A stretch of 27,252 nucleotides of DNA from contig CAYSHP010000031.1 in the NCBI GenBank assembly GCA_964430875.1, positions 1 to 27,252 of the forward strand, given 5' to 3'. The stretch is from M55B127 sp035269185 (GTDB lineage Bacteria > Bacillota > Halanaerobiia > Halanaerobiales > M55B127). Shown here one piece after another: positions 1 to 8,256 of the stretch. The notes under the pieces were generated by a model that had not been told where the DNA came from, did no database searches, and worked only from the letters and a program-made list of their open reading frames with translations. Each line of letters opens with the position of its first letter. The first letter of the stretch is position 1. The translations under genes and the position numbers were made by a program.

Positions 1-76
1 CTTATTTTGACAGGGTTTTGGACTATATTGATTAGAAAACTTTTGACAATACGAAGAATAGAGGAGGAAGTATTAT

Positions 77-1615
77 ATGAAAAAGAAATTAGGATTATTT
101 ATGGTCTTGAATTTAGTAGTCATTTTGATTTTGTTTTCAGGTTTAATAACTGCCCAGGATGTTTCAACTGTCAGGATTGCGATGAAAACAGAACCTGCTT
201 CTTTGCATCCTATAACTACACAGGGTACTGAGGTTAATGTTGTTTTAGCACAAATCTCAGACCCCTTGTTAAATGTTGATTCCCAAGGTAATTTTATAAC
301 AGAAGGTTCAATCTTGAAGGACTATAGTATTGAAGAAGATGGGAAAGTATATATATTTAAAATTAGAGAAGGGATTACCTTTCATAATGGAGAAAGGTTA
401 GATGCAGAAGTACTTAAATTTAACTATGAGTCATGGTTGGATGAAAAACTTGCTTCTCCTTATAGAGCATACTATACAGTTATTGATGATATAGAAATCA
501 TTGATGACCATACACTCAAAGTTACCTTAGAGAAAGCTGATGTAACATTTTTAAGCTATTGTCAGTTCAATGAACATATCGTACCAAAAGAATATATTGA
601 AGAAGTAGGCTGGGATGGATATGCACAAAATCCAGTTGGAACTGGCCCCTATAAATTTGTTAAATATGATTCAGGACGCAGAATTGTTTTAGAAAAAAAT
701 GAAAATTATTGGGGTAAAGAAGTTGATATTGATCGAGTAGAATTCAACTTTTATCCGGAATCTAATTCAGCTGTAATGGCTACAATAACAAAAGAAGTAG
801 ACTTCTATTTAGAACCTAATGCTGAAGAATACAAGAGGTTAAAAGACGAGCCAGGTATTGCATCAGCTGAATACAGAAAATTTCAGGATGATAGAATATG
901 TTTCAATAAAAGAGAAGATAGCATATTTAGTGATGTAAGGCTAAGACAGGCTGTTGCCTATGCTGTTAATAGAGAGGAAATTATTACTTTAACTAGAGGA
1001 GATCTGGCTGTTCCGGCTGTCGGCCGTATACCGGATTTCCATCCTGCAACTGCTCCTAATGCTAATGATTATGAATATAATCCCGAAAAAGCTAAGGAGT
1101 TAATGGCAGAAGCTGGTTACCCGGATGGATTTGAAACTGCTATCTATGTAGCTTCTAACCATACAGACCGAGTACAGGAAGCACAGTTAATTCAACAACA
1201 TTTAGCCCAAGTAGGGATCGACTGTGAAGTTGTTGCCATTGAATGGGGAACTTATCTAGATGTAACCGCCACCGGGGAAGCTCCTATGTTTAGAGAAAGA
1301 TGGGTAACCGGAGGACCATCTCCTTATGATTTTGTTGAACTATACCATAAAGACTCTTCCTGGAATTCGATCTTTGGTACCTATGATAAACCAGTTGTAA
1401 ATGAATTGGTTGAAGAGTTAGTAACTACCGTTGATAATGAAGCCAGATGGGCAATTTATCAAGAAATTCAGGAAATTGTGCTTGAGGATGCAGCCTGTTA
1501 TCCGCTTTATTGGCCAATCCAGGGAGCAGTTTATAATGATGAACTTCATATTCCGGCCGAAAGTTTTACTGCCTTTAATGAATATATTGATGTGGAGAAT
1601 TGGAGTTTTAAATAA
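77..1615 (+). CDS. Peptide-type ABC transporter substrate-binding protein (SBP family 5)
   Basis: This 512-residue protein resembles the DppA/OppA/nickel-binding family, which captures oligopeptides or similar solutes outside the membrane for an ABC importer. Residues 1-26 form a signal peptide with a charged start, a hydrophobic core and an ITA|QD signal-peptidase I site. There is no lipobox cysteine, which suggests a free periplasmic protein. Family features include a GTGPYKF segment followed by NENYWG near residues 190-215, and an LRQAVAYAVNREE stretch near residue 290. The start is supported by a GAGGAGG Shine-Dalgarno. The length is normal for the family. No permease or ATPase gene follows, so these must lie upstream or elsewhere. 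The downstream dipeptidase, racemase and D-aminoacylase suggest a peptide or D-amino-acid-containing ligand. The family call is firm and the ligand is inferred. Confidence 0.93.
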   Translation: MKKKLGLFMVLNLVVILILFSGLITAQDVSTVRIAMKTEPASLHPITTQGTEVNVVLAQISDPLLNVDSQGNFITEGSILKDYSIEEDGKVYIFKIREGITFHNGERLDAEVLKFNYESWLDEKLASPYRAYYTVIDDIEIIDDHTLKVTLEKADVTFLSYCQFNEHIVPKEYIEEVGWDGYAQNPVGTGPYKFVKYDSGRRIVLEKNENYWGKEVDIDRVEFNFYPESNSAVMATITKEVDFYLEPNAEEYKRLKDEPGIASAEYRKFQDDRICFNKREDSIFSDVRLRQAVAYAVNREEIITLTRGDLAVPAVGRIPDFHPATAPNANDYEYNPEKAKELMAEAGYPDGFETAIYVASNHTDRVQEAQLIQQHLAQVGIDCEVVAIEWGTYLDVTATGEAPMFRERWVTGGPSPYDFVELYHKDSSWNSIFGTYDKPVVNELVEELVTTVDNEARWAIYQEIQEIVLEDAACYPLYWPIQGAVYNDELHIPAESFTAFNEYIDVENWSFK

Positions 1616-1644
1616 TATTTAAGGATAATTTAAGATAGATAAAA

Positions 1645-1678
1645 GATAAGAAGCCTGCTTTTATGCAGGCTTCTTATC
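1645..1678 (+). terminator. Perfect 14-bp stem-loop after the binding-protein gene
   Basis: A perfect inverted repeat pairs 1645-1658 with 1665-1678 around a 6-base loop. It sits 30 bp after the binding-protein stop and 40 bp before the dipeptidase start. No run of T follows, so it is a poor intrinsic terminator by the usual rule. It may instead stabilise the 3' end of the binding-protein message, allowing more of it than of the downstream enzymes, or act as a partial terminator. Confidence 0.7.
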
Positions 1679-1717
1679 AGTAATTCCTATGAATTTAATA
1701 ATATGGAGGTTTAATAA

Positions 1718-2920
1718 ATGGGTAAAAACACTGAATATAAGGGATATGAAGCCTATTCTTATTTAGAAGCTGGTCAGGATTATAAAAAGTTTGAAACTAT
1801 TGACCCGCTTAATTGGGTAGAAGAATATTATCTACCACTTTCTAATAAGCAAGAAAAGAGGGCTCAAAGAATACTTGAAGAAGAAATTAATATTTCTTTA
1901 CACGACCACCCTGTTTTACTACCTGAAAATCTCAAAAGAGATATAGATGATTATCATCGAGAAGGTAGGGAATATATTGCTTACCAAGCTTTATCAAAGT
2001 CTTATCTGGATGCGGTTTTTGATAATATGATGGACGGAGCCTGTAATATTACTTCTAAAAACGGCTGGAAATGGAATGATGTGCTTTATGATATGGGAAT
2101 GAGGTTTTGTGATTTAGCCCATCAGGATTTTATTATCAAATGTGAAAGAGTTGCTGATATAAAAAAGGCTAAAAATGAAGGTAAAATTGCCCTTATACCA
2201 ACGGCAGAAGGGGCAGCCATGATTGAAAATGAATTAGACCGAATTGATATCTTATATGGTTTTGGTTTGCGATTGATGGGAATTACTTACAGTGAATCAA
2301 ATTGTTTAGGTTCAGGCTTAAAAGAAAAAAGAGATGGTGGTTTAACTTCTTTTGGGCAAAAGGCAGTTCAAAGAATGAACAAACTGGGTATGGCAATTGA
2401 TTGTTCACACTGTGGTACTCAAACTACCATTGATGTAATAAAGGCAAGTCAGGACCCTATATTTTTAAGCCATATTGGTGTAAAAGAACTCTGGGAATCT
2501 AATCGATTTGCACCTGATAAGGTATTTAAAGCCTGTGCTGAAAAAGGTGGTGTAATTGGTGTAGAAGCGTCTCCTCACACCACTTTAACTTATGAAGATA
2601 GAGTGCATACCATTGAACCTGTTATGCAGCATTTTGAATATTTAGTTGATTTGGTAGGAATTGAGCATGTTGCTTTTGGACCTGATACGATGTATGGCGA
2701 TCATGTAGGAATTCACCATGCTTTTGAGGATAAACTATCGATTAAAGAAACGGAAGGAGCAGCCGATTATGAGGAGGTTGCTTATGTAAAAGGAATGGAA
2801 AACCCAACAGAATCTAATATCAATATAGTTAGGTGGTTGGTTAAACATAACTATAGTGATGAAGAGATAAAAAAAGTTATCGGAGGTAATGTATTAAGGG
2901 TTCTAAAAGAAGTTTGGTAG
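1718..2920 (+). CDS. Membrane dipeptidase family (peptidase M19)
   Basis: This 400-residue protein belongs to the M19 (renal dipeptidase-like) metallohydrolases. They cleave dipeptides, often with a D-residue at the C-terminal position, using two zinc ions. Visible ligands are a His-Asp-His at 62-64, Glu164 in an EG context, His231 (DCSH), His252 (LSHIG) and Asp323 (AFGPD). The protein is somewhat longer than the usual 310-370 residues because of about 60 residues ahead of the first ligand. No signal peptide is seen, so it probably acts in the cytoplasm. The start follows a TGGAGG Shine-Dalgarno. It lies between the binding-protein gene and the racemase gene and probably hydrolyses imported dipeptides. 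Substrate stereochemistry is inferred from family and context. Confidence 0.9.
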   Translation: MGKNTEYKGYEAYSYLEAGQDYKKFETIDPLNWVEEYYLPLSNKQEKRAQRILEEEINISLHDHPVLLPENLKRDIDDYHREGREYIAYQALSKSYLDAVFDNMMDGACNITSKNGWKWNDVLYDMGMRFCDLAHQDFIIKCERVADIKKAKNEGKIALIPTAEGAAMIENELDRIDILYGFGLRLMGITYSESNCLGSGLKEKRDGGLTSFGQKAVQRMNKLGMAIDCSHCGTQTTIDVIKASQDPIFLSHIGVKELWESNRFAPDKVFKACAEKGGVIGVEASPHTTLTYEDRVHTIEPVMQHFEYLVDLVGIEHVAFGPDTMYGDHVGIHHAFEDKLSIKETEGAADYEEVAYVKGMENPTESNINIVRWLVKHNYSDEEIKKVIGGNVLRVLKEVW

Positions 2921-2937
2921 AAAGTATAAAAACTAGT

Positions 2938-2953
2938 AGGAGGTTAAAACTTG
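2938..2953 (+). promoter_or_regulatory. Shine-Dalgarno deciding a TTG start
   Basis: AGGAGG at 2938-2943 lies 7 bases before TTG at 2951. The first residues (KIAYVVPGI) are the beta strand that normally opens racemase-fold proteins, so the TTG is the likely start. Confidence 0.8.
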
Positions 2954-3715
2954 AAAATAGCATATGTAGTACCTGGTATTATGGATAAAAAAGAATTGAG
3001 CCGAAGAGAAAATTTATTGAAAGAATGGGCTGCAGTAGAAACTGAGGTAAAGATATTTGATATAATGGAAGGACCTGCTTCTATTGAATCAAGTTATGAA
3101 GAATACTTAAGTATTCCCATTACAGCCAAAAAAATTTATGAAATAGAAAAAATGGGTTTTGATGCAGCCATATTAGGTTGTGCAGGTGACCCAGGCTTAG
3201 ATGCAATGCGTGAAATTACTACCAAGATGCTAGTTGTTGGCCCTGGACAAAGTGGTATGCAGATGGCTGTAATGTTAGGCAATCGCTTTTCGGTTTTAAC
3301 TGTTACTGATAGTAGAATTGCAAATGCTTATGAATTGGCTCATAAAGCAGGTGTGGCTCAAAGCCTAGTATCGGTTAAACCGCTTAATATACCCGTTTTA
3401 GAATTAGCTGAAAATAAAGAGATGACTTTTAATAAAATGCTTGCAGTAGGTAAAGAAGCTATAGAACATGATAGGGCAGAAGTATTAGTTTTAAAGTGTA
3501 TGTCAATGGGATTTTTAGATATAGACCAAAGGCTGCAAGCTGAATTAAATATTCCGGTTATCAATCCATCAAAAACAAGTCTAAAAATATCTGAAGCTTT
3601 GTTAGGTGCCGGACTCAATCACTCAAAAAAAGCTTATATGGTTCCTCCTAAACTAAAAGATAAAAAAGTTAATAACTTAGATGAGCTATATCTAACTAGT
3701 GAAAGCGAAAAATAA
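2951..3715 (+). CDS. Asp/Glu/hydantoin racemase family protein
   Basis: This 254-residue protein resembles the aspartate/glutamate/hydantoin racemase superfamily, which inverts an alpha-carbon using two opposed cysteines. Cys77 lies in LGCAGDPGL, a close match to the hydantoin-racemase motif. Cys183 lies in LKCMSMG and is the probable second catalytic cysteine. The gene starts with TTG and follows the dipeptidase gene by 30 bp, so the two are probably co-transcribed. Together with the deacylase gene downstream it could convert released D-amino acids or hydantoin-like compounds to usable L-forms. It is not a close match to cell-wall MurI, since the usual MurI motifs are absent. The actual substrate cannot be read from the sequence. 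Confidence 0.85.
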   Translation: MKIAYVVPGIMDKKELSRRENLLKEWAAVETEVKIFDIMEGPASIESSYEEYLSIPITAKKIYEIEKMGFDAAILGCAGDPGLDAMREITTKMLVVGPGQSGMQMAVMLGNRFSVLTVTDSRIANAYELAHKAGVAQSLVSVKPLNIPVLELAENKEMTFNKMLAVGKEAIEHDRAEVLVLKCMSMGFLDIDQRLQAELNIPVINPSKTSLKISEALLGAGLNHSKKAYMVPPKLKDKKVNNLDELYLTSESEK

Positions 3716-3763
3716 ATATTAATTGAATAATGAATATTAGTTTTTAAGAAAGGAGAGAATTAA

Positions 3764-5383
3764 ATGTCTTCTCCCACATATGATTTAGTAATTAAAAATG
3801 GATTTATAATAGATGGGACCGGCAATCCAGGTTTTAAAGCGGATCTAGCAATAAAAGGAGAGCAAATTACTGAAATTGCCAGTCAAATAGATAAAAAAAG
3901 TCAGCAAGTTATCGATGCAAAAGGCAAGAACGTGGTACCTGGTTTTATAGACCCTCATGTTCATGAAGAATTTATTGTTTTAGAAGATGGTAAGTTTGAA
4001 GCGTTTCTAAGACAGGGAGTAACCACAATTATTAATGGTAACTGTGGACATTCTGTAACCCCGGGTGACTCTAAAAAAATATTTGAATATATGTACAAAA
4101 ATGGATTACTTTCTTCTTTAGATTATTATGCTGAAAATCAGTGGTGTTCATTACAAGAATATATAAAGTTAGTTAAAAATAAGGGATTTAATATTAACAT
4201 GGGAATATTATTAGGCCATGGGACCATAAGGTGGTCTGTGATGGGCGGCTCTAAAAACAGAAAACCAACTAAAAAAGAGACAGAGTTGATAGCAGAAAAA
4301 ATAAAAGAAGGTCTTAAAGCAGGAGCCTTAGGCCTATCCACAGGCTTAGCTTATATACCCAGTAAATATGCTGATACAAAAGAGCTAATTAAAGCAGCTG
4401 AACTTGTAAGAAAAGAAGATGGTATATATACTTCTCATTTGAGAAGTTATATTGGAGTGCTCAAAGCAGTAAAAGAAGCAATTCAAATTGGTAAAAGTGC
4501 CAAGGTGAGAGTACAGGTTTCTCATCTGACTCCAACGGTACCAGAGGCTTTTGATGAAGTATTAAAAGCAAGAGAAGCTGGTTTAGAAATTGCTATTGAT
4601 ACAATACCAAAAAGCAGTGGACACTGTATAAGAAAAGATAGATTACTTCAATCAATTATGGCTTCCGTATCTGATTTATTTGAAAAAGGTTTAGATAATC
4701 TTAATAAAGCATTAAAAGATCCTCAATTAAGAAACAAGATAAAAAAAGAGGCTAGAATATTTTCGGGAAAAATGAGTAATATGTATTTAATTAATACAGA
4801 TGATAAAAAGTTAGAAGAGAAAAGTTTAGCCTCTTTAAGTAAAGAATACAATAAAGATCCCAAAGATTTATTATTAGATTTACTTCTTAATGATAAAGTA
4901 CAATTCACACTTTGGAATGGTGGTTTTAGAAAAAAAGAATTCCCAGGTACAATATATCCGGATAATATTGCTGATAATCCTTTAGTAATGGTGGGTTCGG
5001 ATAGAATATTTGGTGAAAATAATAATCCATATGTGTGGTATGAATTGTTTCGAACAGGTGCTTTCCCCATATTTTTTAATATGATGAAAGAAAAAGGAGT
5101 TCGCACAGAAGAAATTATTAGAAGATTAACTTCCCTGCCAGCTCAACAGTTCAGATTAACAAATAGAGGTTTGTTAAAACAGGGAATGAAAGCAGATATT
5201 TCTATAATTGATTTTGAGCAATTTTCTTTTCCTGATGATAAAAAAAGAGGGTACAAAGATCCGCTAGTTTTTGCTGAAGGTGTTAAATATGTAATAGTTA
5301 ATGGACAAGTAGTATTAAAAACAGGAATTGTTGAAAACACTAAAGCGGGAAGTTTCTTAGGCAAAAATGGTAGAGTATTATAA
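3764..5383 (+). CDS. N-acyl-D-amino-acid deacylase (D-aminoacylase), amidohydrolase superfamily
   Basis: This 539-residue amidohydrolase hydrolyses N-acyl-D-amino acids to a carboxylate and a D-amino acid. It opens with the typical LVIKNGFIIDGTG beta-sandwich segment. Metal ligands are visible: His65 and His67 (DPHVH), Cys94 (NGNCGH, equivalent to the bridging Cys of characterised D-aminoacylases), His225 (YTSHLR), His254 (QVSHL) and Asp413 (VGSDR). The C-terminus returns to the sandwich domain (GMKADISIIDFE). Length is slightly above the usual 480-530. It has a strong GAAAGGAG Shine-Dalgarno and follows the racemase gene by 48 bp. D-amino acids released here would be substrates for the neighbouring racemase. 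A dihydroorotase- or hydantoinase-like role is less likely because the Cys ligand marks the D-aminoacylase branch. Confidence 0.9.
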   Translation: MSSPTYDLVIKNGFIIDGTGNPGFKADLAIKGEQITEIASQIDKKSQQVIDAKGKNVVPGFIDPHVHEEFIVLEDGKFEAFLRQGVTTIINGNCGHSVTPGDSKKIFEYMYKNGLLSSLDYYAENQWCSLQEYIKLVKNKGFNINMGILLGHGTIRWSVMGGSKNRKPTKKETELIAEKIKEGLKAGALGLSTGLAYIPSKYADTKELIKAAELVRKEDGIYTSHLRSYIGVLKAVKEAIQIGKSAKVRVQVSHLTPTVPEAFDEVLKAREAGLEIAIDTIPKSSGHCIRKDRLLQSIMASVSDLFEKGLDNLNKALKDPQLRNKIKKEARIFSGKMSNMYLINTDDKKLEEKSLASLSKEYNKDPKDLLLDLLLNDKVQFTLWNGGFRKKEFPGTIYPDNIADNPLVMVGSDRIFGENNNPYVWYELFRTGAFPIFFNMMKEKGVRTEEIIRRLTSLPAQQFRLTNRGLLKQGMKADISIIDFEQFSFPDDKKRGYKDPLVFAEGVKYVIVNGQVVLKTGIVENTKAGSFLGKNGRVL

Positions 5384-5416
5384 GATGTTAAAATAAAGTG
5401 ATAATTAATAGCTAAA

Positions 5417-5436
5417 AATAAAAGATGATTTTTATT
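5417..5436. terminator. Weak AT-only hairpin between convergent genes
   Basis: A 7-bp inverted repeat (AATAAAA / TTTTATT) with a 6-base loop lies between the convergent deacylase and phosphoesterase genes and overlaps the phosphoesterase stop codon. Read on the minus strand it is followed by T residues. Its stability is low, so it is only a candidate bidirectional terminator. Confidence 0.3.
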
Positions 5437-6799
5437 CTAACTCAGACCAACTTCCAGTATGTAAATTAATCTTAATATTTAAGTCATTAGGAGCCGGATC
5501 ATCATACAGAGAACTTAATAGATTTCTATAAAAACTATAGATAAATTTTGACCAAAGATTTAAATCTTCAATAGCAAGTGATTCTGGGGGCTGTTCATCA
5601 CCCATATAATGAGCCATCATTGCAATTGCAGCTTGTTGTGATATTTTATCTTTATCAATCGGATTTAAATAGAATTTATCTAGTTTATCTTCAGCAACAT
5701 TTTTAACTCTTTTTTGCACATGATTTTTTGTATAGTTAGAAAAATCACCTTGAAAAGAGTTAATATTTTTAAGATAATAACTTTTTATAAAGATTTCATT
5801 ATTACTATTTATTTCCACAATACGAAAGGCATTAGGATAGGCTATTAATGAAGAAGTCTCAATGTCATAGATAAAAGTATTATTCTCAAACTCTTTTTTC
5901 ACAATATCCTGGGCATGGTGATGTCCTGTAAAGACAACTTTCATATTTTGAGCAGCAAACTTTGTGGATAGTTCATTAAAGTCATCAACTATGTACTTAG
6001 AAAAAAACCTATTTTGTCCTTGATAATGTTCTAATAAACTATGATGAAGAACACCCATAACTGCTTTATTTTTTTTAATAGCGATATCTAATATATTATC
6101 TAGCCACTTTTGCGTGGATTCTCTTATCCTTCCATTGCAGACATGGTAATGATCTTTGCTATGATAAATACAGCTGTCAATCATTACAAGCCATAAGCCT
6201 TTAATGGGTTCTACTATATAACTTAATGAGTTATCATCTTGATAGATAGCTTCACTGTAACCACAATTTTTATAGATATTAATAAAATCTTGGGGAGATA
6301 TAATTTCACGGGGGATATTAGTATTTGTAAAATCTTTAGTATTAAAGCCATCGTGGTTACCCGGGATAATATATACATCAATTCCATGACTTTTAAACTT
6401 ATTTAAAATATTTGCAACCACTTTATGACTTTGTATATCACCTGAATCGGTAAGATCTCCCGGTATTATTACAAAATCTAAATTATCCTTTTTTATAATC
6501 TTATCAACAGTTGTTTCTAATATTTCAGAACTTAATTGTAATATATTTTTATCTTCTACCCCATATTTTAAATATATGGGGTTGTTTATATTGCCTTTAA
6601 TATCAAAGACATGTGGGTCTGCTATTACAGCAAACCTCGTTTGCGGATAAGGTATGTATTTATTGTCTTGAACTTCTTGTGCCTTTAAAAAAGAAGAGAA
6701 AATAAAAAAGCCAATTATGATAAACAAGCAAGTAGTTTTTATCATAGTTGGCCATCTGTTGAAGTGGGAAATTTGCGGTAGATATTCAGTTTTAAACAT
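5432..6799 (-). CDS. Exported calcineurin-like metallophosphoesterase
   Basis: This 455-residue protein has the full motif set of dinuclear metallophosphoesterases: Asp61 and His63 (ADPHVF), GDLTD with Asp115, GNHD with Asn148-His149, His252-His253 (LHHS) and GHHH near 292-295. The overall form recalls the CpdA/Icc branch, which includes cyclic-nucleotide phosphodiesterases, but specificity is not readable. Residues 20-40 are hydrophobic and end in LKA|QE, an apparent signal-peptidase I site, so the enzyme is exported or N-terminally anchored. The start used here has an AGGAGGGG Shine-Dalgarno 6 bases upstream. An internal Met19 would give a more classical signal peptide but has no ribosome-binding site. 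About 140 C-terminal residues follow the core and are not recognised. It is last in a possible minus-strand unit with the two regulators upstream. Confidence 0.88.
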   Translation of the reverse strand: MFKTEYLPQISHFNRWPTMIKTTCLFIIIGFFIFSSFLKAQEVQDNKYIPYPQTRFAVIADPHVFDIKGNINNPIYLKYGVEDKNILQLSSEILETTVDKIIKKDNLDFVIIPGDLTDSGDIQSHKVVANILNKFKSHGIDVYIIPGNHDGFNTKDFTNTNIPREIISPQDFINIYKNCGYSEAIYQDDNSLSYIVEPIKGLWLVMIDSCIYHSKDHYHVCNGRIRESTQKWLDNILDIAIKKNKAVMGVLHHSLLEHYQGQNRFFSKYIVDDFNELSTKFAAQNMKVVFTGHHHAQDIVKKEFENNTFIYDIETSSLIAYPNAFRIVEINSNNEIFIKSYYLKNINSFQGDFSNYTKNHVQKRVKNVAEDKLDKFYLNPIDKDKISQQAAIAMMAHYMGDEQPPESLAIEDLNLWSKFIYSFYRNLLSSLYDDPAPNDLNIKINLHTGSWSELE

Positions 6800-6862
6800 T
6801 GAAAACCCCTCCTAAATAAATAATCCATATTATATTAGAAAGTTTGTAATATTAGATAGGTT

Positions 6863-7417
6863 TTAGTTATTTAAACCTAAGTAGATAAAGTTGACTAATT
6901 CTTTTTTAGCTTTGGCATAATCATAATTTTCATCATATTTAATCCTTACAGTTACTCCATGGGTAGCGTGTAGTATGGCACTTGCAATAATTTCGGGATC
7001 GACATCCCGAACTTTGTCTTTTTTTATTTCGTCTTTAATTAATTCACTGAAGGTAGATTTGAAGTTTTTCATATAGCTTTTTATAATGACTAGCTTTTTG
7101 TCATCTTCAATCATTGATGTTTTAATTAGGATATCAGTAACATTTGGATATTCTCTTAAAAAATCAAAGTGGTAATCAAAAAACATAATCAGTTTATTTT
7201 GTAAAGACATATTTTTTTCTTTTAAATTTTTAATTAAGTCAATTTTTTCTTGTAGTTTATCACGTAGGACATAATCCAAAATTTCATACTTATTATTAAA
7301 ATAATTTTTTACTGGGAAATCTATATTATCATTTAACATAGCAAGATTAATCTTTTCAAAGTTATGTTTTTTAAATAAATCTATAAATTCCTCTGCAATC
7401 AATTCTTTTTTATCCAT
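6863..7417 (-). CDS. TetR-family-like transcriptional regulator
   Basis: This 184-residue protein has the TetR plan. An N-terminal helix (ELIAEEFIDLFKKHNFEKI) is followed by a helix-turn-helix-like stretch ending in the typical YFNNKYEILDYVL, with an all-helical ligand-binding part after it. The HTH itself (about residues 24-42) is a poor match: the usual IA..AGVS..TLY pattern is replaced by AMLNDNIDFPVKN, so DNA binding may be altered. The start has an AGAGGTG Shine-Dalgarno. It lies 75 bp after the Crp/Fnr-family gene and 63 bp before the phosphoesterase gene, all on the same strand. The ligand and target are unknown. The phosphoesterase gene or itself are the simplest candidates. Confidence 0.75.
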   Translation of the reverse strand: MDKKELIAEEFIDLFKKHNFEKINLAMLNDNIDFPVKNYFNNKYEILDYVLRDKLQEKIDLIKNLKEKNMSLQNKLIMFFDYHFDFLREYPNVTDILIKTSMIEDDKKLVIIKSYMKNFKSTFSELIKDEIKKDKVRDVDPEIIASAILHATHGVTVRIKYDENYDYAKAKKELVNFIYLGLNN

Positions 7418-7492
7418 TTTTCACACCTCTAAAATCTATTGTTACATTTATTATATAATCAAATTTTAAAGATTAATATGAATTATATCACA

Positions 7493-8167
7493 TTAGTTCA
7501 TTAGTTTTTTTAAACTTTCCATATCTTTAATTATAATCTTTTTACGGGATGTTTTTATAATATTTTCTTTTTCAATATTATTTAGAGTTCGGGATACGGT
7601 TTCGCGGGTAGTACCGATCATATTGGCTAATTCTTTTTGAGTTAAAAATAATGAAATAGCCACCTGGTTTTTCCCGCTTTTTTTGCCATGTTTTTCAGCT
7701 AAATGGAAGAGTAAACTGGCCAATCTACTTTTACTATCCTTAAGTCCAAAGTCTCTAATATTCTGCTGAGCTCTTCTTAACCTTGCACTCATTACTTTCA
7801 TAACTTTTACTGTAATCTGTGGATGATCTAAAAAGATATTAAATAATTTTTGACTATCAATAGCAAATAGTTCTACATCATTTAAAGCAATTGCTGTAGC
7901 GGGGTAGTTTTCTTTATCAAAAACAATTACTTCAGCTAAGATGTCATTTTTCTTAAAGATATTCAAGATTTGTTCATCCCCATTCTGGTTCATTTTAAGC
8001 ATTTTTACTTGACCTTTTTTTATTATATAAATATAATCTCCCTTTTCACCTTCAAAGAAAATTATCTCATCTTTTTTATACTTCTTTACTCTTGAGATCT
8101 CATTTACTATTTGCAATTCTTCTTCATTTAAATGAGAAAAGTAAGGTATTTTTTCTAAGTTCGGCAT
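7493..8167 (-). CDS. Crp/Fnr-family transcriptional regulator
   Basis: This 224-residue protein has a cyclic-nucleotide-binding-type beta-roll at about residues 10-125 (EIIFFEGEKGDYIYIIKKGQVKML). A long dimerisation helix follows, then a winged helix at about 150-220 containing LTQKELANMIGTTRETVSRTLN, a strong Crp-type recognition motif. There is no N-terminal cysteine cluster, so it is not a classical [4Fe-4S] FNR. It could bind a small effector or haem. The start has an AGAGGTG Shine-Dalgarno. It is transcribed divergently from the DUF438-hemerythrin-PAS gene, 89 bp away, so it may control that gene in response to oxygen, nitric oxide or redox state. That link is inferred from position only; no clear Fnr-type palindrome is seen in the shared region. 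Confidence 0.92.
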   Translation of the reverse strand: MPNLEKIPYFSHLNEEELQIVNEISRVKKYKKDEIIFFEGEKGDYIYIIKKGQVKMLKMNQNGDEQILNIFKKNDILAEVIVFDKENYPATAIALNDVELFAIDSQKLFNIFLDHPQITVKVMKVMSARLRRAQQNIRDFGLKDSKSRLASLLFHLAEKHGKKSGKNQVAISLFLTQKELANMIGTTRETVSRTLNNIEKENIIKTSRKKIIIKDMESLKKLMN

Positions 8168-8256
8168 ACTTTCACCTCTTTACTACTATACTTTAAATTA
8201 TACAGGAATTTGTTGTAAAATAAAAGTAGTGTCGAAAAAAACAAAGGAGGTAAATT

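Noticed and set aside
7..35. TTGACA at 7-12 as a promoter for the binding-protein gene
   Set aside because: At 17-base spacing the -10 would be GATTAG, a poor match. TATATT is only 11 bases away. The gene may also belong to an operon starting upstream of the window.
8168..8256. Fnr/Crp palindrome between the Crp/Fnr-family and hemerythrin-PAS genes
   Set aside because: No TTGAT-N4-ATCAA or TGTGA-N6-TCACA pattern is found. Only weak promoter-like boxes (ATTATA for minus, TAAAAT for plus) are present, with poor -35 boxes.
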